From positions 1-44,510 of the forward strand of contig CANHVO010000014.1 in NCBI GenBank assembly GCA_947463915.1: 44,510 nt of DNA, read 5' to 3'. The position numbers were made by a program, and so were the translations under genes. The DNA comes from Planctomycetaceae bacterium. GTDB lineage: Bacteria; Planctomycetota; Planctomycetia; Pirellulales; Pirellulaceae. Below the pieces are notes generated by a model, which saw nothing but the letters and a program-made list of their open reading frames with translations, searched no databases and was not told the DNA's origin. Positions 18,049 through 24,832 of the stretch are shown here, piece by piece (positions within the stretch are counted from its first letter, which is position 1; every line of letters starts with the position of its first letter).

Positions 18049-18078
18049 TGCAATGAAAAAAACTCTTGAGCGGACTTA

Positions 18079-19476
18079 TCATGAGCTACGCCCAGTGTAG
18101 AGAGGATTGATGATCGTGCCGTTAAGCAAATGATGTGGTCGTTGCAGTGGGTCCATGATAGTCACATCATGTTCGATTCCCAATGCGTTGAACAAAGTCG
18201 AACAGATATCGGCGGGTGACCACGGTCGAGTGATTGGGTACGCCGCTCGGGCATCGGTCTGTCCGATGACTTGGCCGCCCATGACTCCGGCGCCTGCAAA
18301 GAGCCCTGAATAAGCGTGCGCCCAGTGGTCGCGACCCGGCAGTGTTTCGCCCGGCAACGTCGAGATCTTGGGCGTGCGACCAAACTCGCCCATGACCACG
18401 ACCAATGTTTGCTCTAAAAGTCCGGACGCGACCAAGTCTTCCATCAAGGCGTCGAGCCCCTGATCCAACTGTGGAAGCAGAGTGTTCTTGAGTTTTCCCC
18501 AGTTGTCCGTATGGGTATCCCAAGTTTGTACGATTCCCATGGTCGCTTGCACGATCGGTACGCCCGCTTCGATAAGTCGGCGTGACAACAGCAGCGATTG
18601 CCCAAACTTGTTGCGTCCATAGCGATCGCGCACCGCGTCGGCTTCACGGCCCATATCGAAGGCCTCGACCATTTTGCCGGACGTCAGCAGATTGAATGCA
18701 ACTTGCTGTTGATCGCGAAAGGCGATCGATTCTTTGTGGGTGAGACCGCTGGAATTACTTCGATCATGATTGAATCGAGCGAGAAGCTCCCGTCTTGATT
18801 GCAATCGATCGGTTGTGATACCATCGCGTAGGCTTAATGCATCCATCCGAAAGTTCTTGTCGTTCGGGTCTGCTTGTATCTGCCATGGATCAAATTTTGG
18901 ACCGAGGAAGCCCGAGTGTTGGCCCGGCCATGTCAATGGACCTTCGATGAGGTAGTTCGGGAGGGAAACACCGCTTGGGATTCCGTTGCTGGAGGGACGC
19001 ACATAATTGAGCGCCGAAGCGAAATTCGGGAAGTCCTCTCTCGATTCCACACGGTCCAAATCGTTCCCACCTTTTGGGATCGGGCCTGGACGGCCTGTCA
19101 ATGCGACGTGGGTTGCGAGCAAGTGATTGTGCTCACGATGCGCGAGCGTTCTCACGATTGCCCATCGATCGGTTTGCTTCGCTAGTTTCGGCAAGTGCTC
19201 GCAAACAGCGACGCCAGGGATCGTCGTCCCGATGGTGTTGAATTCGCCACGAATCTCGGCAGGCGAGTCCGGCTTTGGATCGAGCGTATCCAGCTGACTT
19301 GGGCCACCACTGAGCAAGACGATCAATACGGATTTCGCCTTGCCTTTGCCAAGTTGATCGGCTTCGGAACGGGCGTTACCAAGCCCGGTTTGCCATGGGA
19401 TACTCGAGCCAACCACGCCAGCAGCTCCAAGCCGCAGAAACCCGCGTCGATCCAAGCCATACTTTGGCTGCAGCAT
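18079..19476 (-). CDS. DUF1501 domain exported protein (copy 2)
   Basis: The product is 465 residues with a twin-arginine signal at the N-terminus (DRRGFLRLGAAGVVGSS), so it is probably exported folded. DUF1501 proteins are related to the alkaline phosphatase/sulfatase superfamily. The metal-site-like strands are visible: VLLSGGPSQLDTLDPKP, VQTWDTHTDNW, VVVMGEFGRTP followed by GRDHWAHAYSGLFAGAGVMG. The length and the closing DICSTLFNALGIEHD are typical. No substrate is known. It starts 26 bp after the preceding DUF1501 gene, and the next gene of the operon begins 233 bp downstream beyond palindromic repeats. The two DUF1501 products are clearly paralogous but only moderately similar, so they are not a recent duplication. 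Confidence 0.93.
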   Translation of the reverse strand: MLQPKYGLDRRGFLRLGAAGVVGSSIPWQTGLGNARSEADQLGKGKAKSVLIVLLSGGPSQLDTLDPKPDSPAEIRGEFNTIGTTIPGVAVCEHLPKLAKQTDRWAIVRTLAHREHNHLLATHVALTGRPGPIPKGGNDLDRVESREDFPNFASALNYVRPSSNGIPSGVSLPNYLIEGPLTWPGQHSGFLGPKFDPWQIQADPNDKNFRMDALSLRDGITTDRLQSRRELLARFNHDRSNSSGLTHKESIAFRDQQQVAFNLLTSGKMVEAFDMGREADAVRDRYGRNKFGQSLLLSRRLIEAGVPIVQATMGIVQTWDTHTDNWGKLKNTLLPQLDQGLDALMEDLVASGLLEQTLVVVMGEFGRTPKISTLPGETLPGRDHWAHAYSGLFAGAGVMGGQVIGQTDARAAYPITRPWSPADICSTLFNALGIEHDVTIMDPLQRPHHLLNGTIINPLYTGRSS

Positions 19477-19502
19477 GTTACTGGCTCCTCAGAAAAAGGT
19501 AA

Positions 19503-20894
19503 CTATCCAAACAAGGAATCGATGACTTTGCCAGAAGTCGCTTTGTGCGGTCTTCCCTCTCGGTCTTCGAGAGTGGCATCGACCGGGATACCAAGAGCGT
19601 GAACGATCGTAGTTCCGAAGTCTTGCGGACTGACTGGATTCGATTTCGGATAAGCCCCATTGGCATCGCTTTCGCCATAGACCATTCCGCCTCGAATGCC
19701 TCCGCCCGCCATCAAGCCGCTGTAGCAAAACGGCCAATGTTCCCGACCGGCATTGGCTGGAGTGATTTGTGGTCTGCGGCCAAATTCACCGACCCAAACG
19801 ACCAGCGTCTCTTCGAGCATGCCTCTCTGCTGCAAGTCTTCCAGAAGTGCAGAAAGAGCCATGTCCGCAGGCGGAATCAAGTCGTTCTTAAGTCGATTAA
19901 AATTGTCTCCATGCGTATCCCAAAAGTTCTTGCCATCATTGTGCCAATTCACGGTAACCAGCGGCACGCCATGTTCAACCAATCGGCGAGCCATCAAAAC
20001 AGACTGGCCATGGATATTGCGACCATAGTCATCGCGAACCTTGTCCGACTCACATGAAAGATCAAAAGCTTTGCGAACTTGTGGTGATGTAATGGATTCG
20101 TAGGCGCGGGATTGATGATCGTGCAGCTGGCCTGGAGCGGTACCGGCTAAGGTTGTGTGCTGGCGTTCTAGTGATCGAAGCAAATCGTATCGAGATTGCA
20201 TTCGCTCCAAAGGCATGTCGGCTGGAAGCGAAAGAGCGCCGGGCTTCCACTCCTTTGCATTGGGATCGCCCGTCAACAAGAGCCCATCGTGCCTGGAGCC
20301 CAACCACCCGCCATGTTGGCCAGGGGCTTCGCCACCTGGTGCCGCCGGATGAAAGGCTTTCCAGGGCAACGTAACGAACGAAGGTAGCCCTGCACTGGTA
20401 GGTCGAACCCTCGAGACCAGTGCCCCGATGTGTGGCGAGTCTTTGTCGCTGGGTGGAGTTGCATCGCTCTTTAGTACAGGTGCCAGTTGGCCTGTTACGG
20501 TTGCGTGCCCGCTCGAAAGGTGAGCTGGGTCATCATGGGTCAGCGAACGAATGATCGCGATCTTGTCGGTGTGTTTAGCGAGACGCGTAAAGTGTTCGCA
20601 AATTTGAATGCCTGGGACTTGCGTCGAGATCGGTTTGAAAAGACCTCGAACTTCCGAGGGAGCATTGGGTTTCAGATCAAATGTATCGAGCTGGCTTGGC
20701 CCGCCCCACATGAACAAAAAGATACAGGCCTTCGCTGGCTTTGCGCGGACGCTGCTAGAAACAATCGCCGCCTGAGCTGGACTCAAACCATTCGCCATTC
20801 CGATTCCCAAGCACCCAACGGAGGCCGCGTGCAAAAAACGACGACGGTCTTGCCGGTCGGGAATGGCGCTTGTCGAGTCGCGAGGTGATGGCAT
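19503..20894 (-). CDS. DUF1501 domain exported protein (copy 1, first gene of operon)
   Basis: This 463-residue protein has a twin-arginine leader (DRRRFLHAASVGCLGIG) with an Ala-rich cleavage region near AQAA. The DUF1501 landmarks are FLFMWGGPSQLDTFDLKP, the middle segment VNWHNDGKNFWDTHGDNF, and VVWVGEFGRRPQI followed by GREHWPFCYSGLMAGGGIRG. The His/Asp/Glu residues in these strands match the presumed metal site of the family. It appears to be the first gene of the four-gene operon 20894 to 11818. The 310-bp gap upstream holds the probable promoter and a strong inverted repeat at 21093-21162. The reaction catalysed is unknown. Confidence 0.93.
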   Translation of the reverse strand: MPSPRDSTSAIPDRQDRRRFLHAASVGCLGIGMANGLSPAQAAIVSSSVRAKPAKACIFLFMWGGPSQLDTFDLKPNAPSEVRGLFKPISTQVPGIQICEHFTRLAKHTDKIAIIRSLTHDDPAHLSSGHATVTGQLAPVLKSDATPPSDKDSPHIGALVSRVRPTSAGLPSFVTLPWKAFHPAAPGGEAPGQHGGWLGSRHDGLLLTGDPNAKEWKPGALSLPADMPLERMQSRYDLLRSLERQHTTLAGTAPGQLHDHQSRAYESITSPQVRKAFDLSCESDKVRDDYGRNIHGQSVLMARRLVEHGVPLVTVNWHNDGKNFWDTHGDNFNRLKNDLIPPADMALSALLEDLQQRGMLEETLVVWVGEFGRRPQITPANAGREHWPFCYSGLMAGGGIRGGMVYGESDANGAYPKSNPVSPQDFGTTIVHALGIPVDATLEDREGRPHKATSGKVIDSLFG

Positions 20895-21204
20895 CGATTG
20901 GACTCTGTAGGTGGGAATGTTTGGTGGGAGCTGCGGAAAACCGGAGCGGAGGGCTCTTTATCATAGCACAAAAAAGGGCCAAAGTCACTCCCGAAAGGTT
21001 CGGCGCATACCTTTGAGGCCGCACTGTTAACCCATTCGAATCCCCCCTTCGAATTCAAATTAGCAGCTTTCGGCCGAAAAAAGGATTCCAGTGTAGCGAA
21101 AGTCGTCAAGACTTTCGGTTGTCTGCGAATAAGTGCCGAAACTCTTGACGAGTTTCGCTACGAAAGACTCCCGAGCGATTTTGGCTAAGCAACAGCAGTG
21201 CTGT
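20895..21204. other. Leader/promoter gap of the DUF1501 operon with an inverted repeat
   Basis: This 310-bp gap separates pdxH (ending at 21205) from the DUF1501 operon (starting at 20894) on the minus strand. It contains the 70-bp inverted repeat at 21093-21162 and otherwise no gene. The promoter of the operon should lie between that repeat and 20894, but I cannot single out a -35/-10 pair. Confidence 0.5.
21093..21162. repeat. Inverted repeat GTAGCGAAA...TTTCGCTAC
   Basis: Two 26-bp arms (GTAGCGAAAGTCGTCAAGAC and onward, against its complement ending in CGAGTTTCGCTAC) differ at two positions and enclose an 18-base loop. It lies just after the pdxH stop, so it may end that transcript. A weaker relative with GTAG...CTAC ends is at 23105-23173. 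Confidence 0.85.
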
Positions 21205-21855
21205 TTACGGTGCCAAGCGATGAATCGACCAATCTCCCGACTCTCTCGAATACTCATATCGAAATCGATCGTGCAATCGCGACGGTTTCCCCTGCCAAAA
21301 CTCGATCATGCTAGGAACGACTTTGTAGCCACCCCAGTTGTCTGGACGCGGTATGGTCTGATTCGCGAATTTGATTTCAAGCTCCTCAATAGTGCGCTCC
21401 AGTTGCATTTCATCAAGGAGAAGTCGCGACTGTGGAGACGCAATAGCCCCCAATTGGCTCGACCTCGGACGGGATGAAAAGTACTGATCCGATAAGGCAG
21501 CAGTGGTTTTTACTGCTTGGCCTTCAATACGAACCTGTCGATCAAACATGGGCCAAAAGAAATGGAGCGCGACTTGCGAATCAAAAGCAATCTGCAGTCC
21601 CTTATCCGAGTCGTAATTGGTAAAGAAAAAGAATCCATCCGCATCGATCCCCTTTAACAATACGATGCGACTGGAGGATCCCCCGTTTGGGTTCGCAGTG
21701 GACAAGGTCATGGCATTAACCTCGAACCATTCCGGCTTTTCGGTGGTCTGTAGGAGTGTGAACCATTGCTGAAACAGTTGCATTGGCTCGGGCGGAAGAT
21801 CGGAGCGTACCAAGCCTCCGAACGTGTAATTTCTCCTCAAATCCTGAATACTCAA
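21205..21855 (-). CDS. pdxH: Pyridoxamine 5'-phosphate oxidase
   Basis: This FMN-dependent enzyme oxidises pyridoxamine/pyridoxine 5'-phosphate to pyridoxal 5'-phosphate, the last step of vitamin B6 synthesis and salvage, in the cytoplasm. The 216-residue length is normal. Recognisable PdxH segments are SRIVLLKGIDADGFFFFTNY (FMN site), QVRIEGQAVK, SDQYFSSRPRSSQLGAIASPQS, WGGYKVVPSMIEFWQGKPSR and the C-terminal SIHRLAP, with RLHDRFRYE. The start is a TTG codon (21853-21855), giving the usual MSIQDLRRNY-type beginning; no ATG fits. It is divergent from the YqgE gene. Confidence 0.95.
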   Translation of the reverse strand: MSIQDLRRNYTFGGLVRSDLPPEPMQLFQQWFTLLQTTEKPEWFEVNAMTLSTANPNGGSSSRIVLLKGIDADGFFFFTNYDSDKGLQIAFDSQVALHFFWPMFDRQVRIEGQAVKTTAALSDQYFSSRPRSSQLGAIASPQSRLLLDEMQLERTIEELEIKFANQTIPRPDNWGGYKVVPSMIEFWQGKPSRLHDRFRYEYSRESGDWSIHRLAP

Positions 21856-21991
21856 TTTACACCCCTGATTTCGGCATCGTTTTTGCTTGCCTGTGTTACC
21901 CAGCTTGTCATTGTGGCAATCCTATCACTTTCCGTAGTTGGAGGCGATAGTTTTGGGATGTTTCCTTCAAAAGGACGACAGTGAAATTTCA

Positions 21992-22597
21992 ATGAATCGA
22001 ATACCTGAATCATCTAGTTCCAAGGAAGAAAATCCTCGGGTTTCTCTTGCAGGGCTTTTGTTGATTGCTGCTCCTGGAATTCAGGATCCTGTATTTGCGC
22101 GTTCGGTTTGCATTGTTGTTGAGCACTCGGAGGAGCAAACAATAGGCATTATGCTTAATCGGCCCCTAGCCATTGATACCAATGCCCTTTGGGAACAATT
22201 GCTCGAGGGAAACGCAAAGCCAACCAATACTCTATCGCACGTGAACTTCGGTGGGCCGCAAAACGGACCCGTTTTGGCTATTCACGACAACCAGCAGCTG
22301 GCCGAAGGAGGCAACAGCCAAGGGGTCTATCTGTCCGCACAATCCGACACCTTGAGAAAGTTAGCTCAAACCACGCCTGAACACTGCAGATTGTTTATTG
22401 GACACGCAGTTTGGCAAGTTTCGCAACTTGAGACAGAAATTGTTCGCGGAGACTGGCATGTCCTTCCTGCGATTCCGGAATTGGTATTTGCCGACGAGCA
22501 ATTGATGTGGTCCAAGGGGATTCAAGCCATCGGAAACAGTATCGTCCAAGCGATGACAGGACTGCCGCATTTGATGACACAACCGCTCTTGAATTAG
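21992..22597 (+). CDS. YqgE/AlgH (UPF0301) family protein
   Basis: This 201-residue cytoplasmic protein is recognised from the conserved opening LAGLLLIAAPGIQDPVFARS, the strand VCIVVEHSEEQTIGIMLNRP, HVNFGGPQNGP, and the later CRLFIGHAVWQVSQLETEI with GDWHVLPA. The AlgH name came from an alginate regulation phenotype in Pseudomonas, but the biochemical function of the family is not established. The start is the ATG at 21992, chosen because the upstream frame is not conserved-looking and AAGGAC precedes it. The last residues end just before a degenerate palindromic repeat at 22606. Confidence 0.92.
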   Translation: MNRIPESSSSKEENPRVSLAGLLLIAAPGIQDPVFARSVCIVVEHSEEQTIGIMLNRPLAIDTNALWEQLLEGNAKPTNTLSHVNFGGPQNGPVLAIHDNQQLAEGGNSQGVYLSAQSDTLRKLAQTTPEHCRLFIGHAVWQVSQLETEIVRGDWHVLPAIPELVFADEQLMWSKGIQAIGNSIVQAMTGLPHLMTQPLLN

Positions 22598-22605
22598 GGT
22601 GGCGT

Positions 22606-22665
22606 CGGTAGCTGAATTCTTGAGAATTCAAAACCACCCGATTTCTTGCGAATCCAGCTACAAAT
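22606..22665. repeat. Degenerate copy of the type 1 palindromic core (element E)
   Basis: The sequence GGTAGCTGAATTC ... GCGAATCCAGCTACAAATC resembles the core of the elements at 11676 and 17857 in the orientation of the latter. Its left arm has decayed and the outer terminal repeats are not recognisable. It fills most of the gap between the YqgE gene and the membrane protein gene. Confidence 0.6.
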
Positions 22666-22693
22666 CTTCCTTACGCGTCGGGTTTTCAAAGCC

Positions 22694-23092
22694 ATGAAAT
22701 CCATTGCTCGCCTTTTGCTCTACCTTTGGCCATTACCAAACACACTTTTGGGTTTGGTAATCGGATTTATGCCGATGATGGGGCATCGAACTTTGGTTGT
22801 AAGACGAGGCACGCTGGGCATATACGGACCAAGAATAAAGCGTCTGTTGAGCCTTGCGCCTATCTCTGGCGGCGCAATTGCTATTACATTTGGGCACGTC
22901 ATTCTCGCTGCCGATGAAAAGAACTACGAGGATTCTTTCGAGCACGAGTGGATTCATGTCAAGCAATATCTTTGGTGGGGACCATTCTTTATCCCCGCCT
23001 ACCTCTTGAACAGCTTCTGGCATTGGCTAACCGGTGGCAGGATGTACCTAGACAACGATTTCGAAAGACAAGCTCGGATGTGGGGTGAATGA
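22694..23092 (+). CDS. Small membrane protein with gluzincin-like HExxH motif
   Basis: This 132-residue protein has a hydrophobic N-terminal helix (residues 3-28, LLLYLWPLPNTLLGLVIGFM), a second hydrophobic stretch around 53-72 (SLAPISGGAIAITFGHVILA), and HEWIH at residues 84-88 within FEHEWIHVKQYLWWGP. A hydrophobic segment (FFIPAYLLNSFWHWL) and DNDFERQAR follow. HExxH plus the downstream Glu124 recalls zinc metallopeptidases of the gluzincin type. No named family comes to mind, although short proteins with the motif order GHVIL...HE..H..QY..WGP...PAY seem to recur in bacteria. Catalysis is inferred only. The start is the ATG before KSIARLL, and the frame upstream of it crosses a repeat. Its substrate and partners are unknown. 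Confidence 0.75.
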   Translation: MKSIARLLLYLWPLPNTLLGLVIGFMPMMGHRTLVVRRGTLGIYGPRIKRLLSLAPISGGAIAITFGHVILAADEKNYEDSFEHEWIHVKQYLWWGPFFIPAYLLNSFWHWLTGGRMYLDNDFERQARMWGE

Positions 23093-23429
23093 GGTTGAGT
23101 TAGTTGGTCGTAGAACCTCGTGAGAGTTCCTGAAGTGCCTTGAACTCCAGGAAGTTTTACAACTTCCGCTACGGGTACAGGCATAATTCAACGCCATTCG
23201 GATGTTTGGTGATCTGGGCTAGCCTAGAATCATGTGGTGTTCCGCATGGATTGCGGCGACTGCAATGCTCGATTCTGCGGATTGTAGGGGATGGCACTGC
23301 CGGCCATGTAAAATCTGATTTGGCAATAAACGATTCATTATGGTTAGTCGCTCAACATGCCGAAACCGAGGTAGAACTGAATAGATCAGTGCGTATCTCA
23401 CCGGCAACCATTTTTGAGATTCAATCGAG
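23093..23429. other. Gene-free gap upstream of the Flp pilin
   Basis: This 337-bp stretch contains a degenerate inverted repeat at about 23105-23173 (CGTAGAACCTCGTGAGAGTTCC against GGAAGTTTTACAACTTCCGC). It belongs to the same general GTAG...CTAC class as 21093-21162. The remainder presumably carries the pilin promoter. Open frames on both strands here lack protein-like composition. Confidence 0.5.
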
Positions 23430-23621
23430 ATGTATCGATCCTTAACCAACCGACTTCGACGTCTCCTTGTCGAGGAAGATGGACCAACAGCGGTCGAGTA
23501 TGCCGTCATGGTTTCACTGATCGCTGGCGCTTGCATCGCGACGGTCGGCCAAGTTGCGACAGCCACAAGGAACACGTTCAACTCTTCAGGGACTGCGATC
23601 AATAGTGCTATGAGCCCTTAG
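23430..23621 (+). CDS. Flp/Fap-type pilin
   Basis: This is a 63-residue prepilin of the tight-adherence (Tad) class. A short basic leader (YRSLTNRLRRLLVEEDG) is followed by PTAVEYAVMVSLIAGACIAT, the N-terminal hydrophobic helix that packs in the pilus. The prepilin peptidase would cut after Gly18, placing Glu23 at the conserved +5 position followed by Tyr. A polar tail of about 25 residues follows. Flp pilins form thin adhesive fibres at the cell surface. No tad genes (ATPase, peptidase, secretin) are near, so this is an orphan pilin that would depend on a machine encoded elsewhere. The stop codon abuts a palindromic element starting at 23621. Confidence 0.88.
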   Translation: MYRSLTNRLRRLLVEEDGPTAVEYAVMVSLIAGACIATVGQVATATRNTFNSSGTAINSAMSP

Positions 23622-23701
23622 CGGAGTGGCGGGTTCATATATGGCTACCACGACGCGCGAGCTAGTGAATCGAGTATCTATGGCACTGCCTTGCGCGTCG
23701 T
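23621..23701. repeat. MITE-like palindromic element C (core type 2, incomplete)
   Basis: The left end GCGGAGTGGCGGG resembles the family terminus, and CTACCACGA matches the inner flank of the type 1 elements. The core is the palindrome ACGACGCGCGAGCTAGTGAA ... CCTTGCGCGTCGT, as in the element at 41501-41611. The right terminal repeat is not recognisable. It begins at the last base of the pilin stop codon. Confidence 0.65.
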
Positions 23702-23723
23702 ACAGAAGAATTGGATCGCGGAT

Positions 23724-24212
23724 TCACCGCAGCCGCTTGATATAGTGATTGTCCCCAAGTGAAAATGCGTGACGGACATATCCCCAACGCTTCATCAATC
23801 TCTCGGTACCTCGCTCTGAAATCATCTGACAAACGATCGCCTGCGCGTCGCGTATCCGAGCGATCTCATCCATTGCGCTCGCGGCGCGCGCAATGGATTT
23901 ATACTGAGTGCCAGGGCCGCTTCGGGCGTAAAGGACACTCATGAACCCAGGGGCTCTTCGCGGGAATGCATAATATGCTCGACACGAATCCGTGGGTAAT
24001 GTGCGATGAACAGAGTCCTGCCAAGACTCCCATTGCGAACCAACTCTCGGCCACCATCTCGGGTAGATCGCCACGACCTCACCATTAGAGACCTCAACTT
24101 CACCATAGCGCCAAGTCCGAATTCGATCATGACTCCCATGAATCGAATCGACATTTGATAGGCCAAAGCTTGCAAACCGAAAATTCGAGAGAAGCGATGC
24201 TAGATTCCACAT
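23724..24212 (-). CDS. Conserved planctomycete protein of unknown function
   Basis: The product is about 162 residues from ATG 24212; a GTG at 24239 would add nine residues. The N-terminus (MWNLASLLSNFRFASFGLSN) is hydrophobic but not a signal peptide. The middle has VVAIYPRWWPRVGSQWESW and the segment APGFMSVLYARSGPGTQYKS. The C-terminal part (IARIRDAQAIVCQMISERGT, then ERLMKRWGYVRHAFSLGDN) reads like the last helices and strands of a GNAT-like acyltransferase fold, but no CoA-binding loop is evident. I recall similar proteins as hypothetical in Pirellulaceae. It lies downstream of rpsT on the same strand, separated by hairpin repeats, so independent transcription is likely. No function is assigned. 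Confidence 0.68.
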   Translation of the reverse strand: MWNLASLLSNFRFASFGLSNVDSIHGSHDRIRTWRYGEVEVSNGEVVAIYPRWWPRVGSQWESWQDSVHRTLPTDSCRAYYAFPRRAPGFMSVLYARSGPGTQYKSIARAASAMDEIARIRDAQAIVCQMISERGTERLMKRWGYVRHAFSLGDNHYIKRLR

Positions 24213-24254
24213 CACTGAAACGCAGTCCCTAAAAACCACTGCAATCGCCGTGCT

Positions 24255-24299
24255 GCACTCACCCTGTTAGCCGAACAGCAAGAGCCGTTCAGTGAGTGC
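24255..24299. repeat. Nested inverted repeat downstream of rpsT
   Basis: An outer 8-bp perfect stem (GCACTCAC / GTGAGTGC) encloses an inner CTGTT...AACAG stem. It lies between rpsT and the next minus-strand gene. I see no match to other repeats in this window. Confidence 0.6.
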
Positions 24300-24321
24300 C
24301 TAATAAATGCGGCGAAAACGG

Positions 24322-24335
24322 AGGGCAATCGCCCT
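24322..24335 (-). terminator. Possible terminator of rpsT
   Basis: A short AGGGC-GATT-GCCCT hairpin, read on the minus strand, lies 27 bp after the rpsT stop and is followed by CCGTTTTC. The stem is short, so this call is tentative. Confidence 0.4.
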
Positions 24336-24361
24336 GCCGCTAGAAGCAAAGTCAACTCGGA

Positions 24362-24640
24362 TTAAGCAACAACAGCCATTGAGGCTTTTTTGATCATGCT
24401 GCTCAATCGGCTCTTAGTTCGCGAAGCTTTATTGACGTGAATGATCTTCTTTGCTGCTGTTTGATCAAGCATTTTGCAGTATTCGGAGTACTGAGTCTTG
24501 GCTTCATCGAATTTCTTCGCGTCAACGGATTCGCGAAGCTTTTTCAATGCGGTTTTGAGCTGAGACTTAGCAGAACGATTGCGTGCTCGGCGCTCGAGGG
24601 ACTGGCGATGGCGCTTTTTAGCACTCTTAATATTTGGCAC
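24362..24640 (-). CDS. rpsT: 30S ribosomal protein S20
   Basis: This 92-residue basic protein binds 16S rRNA in the 30S subunit. The opening PNIKSAKKRHRQSLERRARN, the middle LKTALKKLRE and the closing IIHVNKASRTKSRLSSMIKK are characteristic S20 helices. It starts at a GTG (24638-24640) with a very good Shine-Dalgarno, AGGAG, seven nucleotides upstream. It is encoded alone, as in most bacteria. Confidence 0.97.
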   Translation of the reverse strand: MPNIKSAKKRHRQSLERRARNRSAKSQLKTALKKLRESVDAKKFDEAKTQYSEYCKMLDQTAAKKIIHVNKASRTKSRLSSMIKKASMAVVA

Positions 24641-24832
24641 TTCACGACTCCTGAATGCGATCTAAATACAATAATCCCAGGGACTGGAGCGGCATATGAT
24701 GCCAAGAATTCTCAAATTTGTCTAGGGCTTTCCGGCAATTCCTCGCTTCCGCTTCGGGTTACCTGGGACGGTGCCTCGAAAGCAGTTCTTTCCGAGGCAG
24801 AGCCTTGGAAAGAGGGATCACCTAGGGAATCT

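Noticed and set aside
17846-18082. N-terminal extension of the large DUF1549/DUF1553 protein
   Set aside because: The extra residues are encoded by hairpins and the MITE-like element. The start at 17845 gives a clean signal peptide.
23140-23445. Plus-strand frame of 101 codons overlapping the pilin start
   Set aside because: It overlaps the well-supported Flp pilin in another frame and has no protein-like motif.
24255-24299. Nested stems with GTTAGCC and GAACAGC, reminiscent of an integron attC site
   Set aside because: The core sites lack the expected spacing and RYYYAAC/GTTRRRY pairing, and there is no integrase or cassette array. It is treated as an ordinary hairpin repeat.
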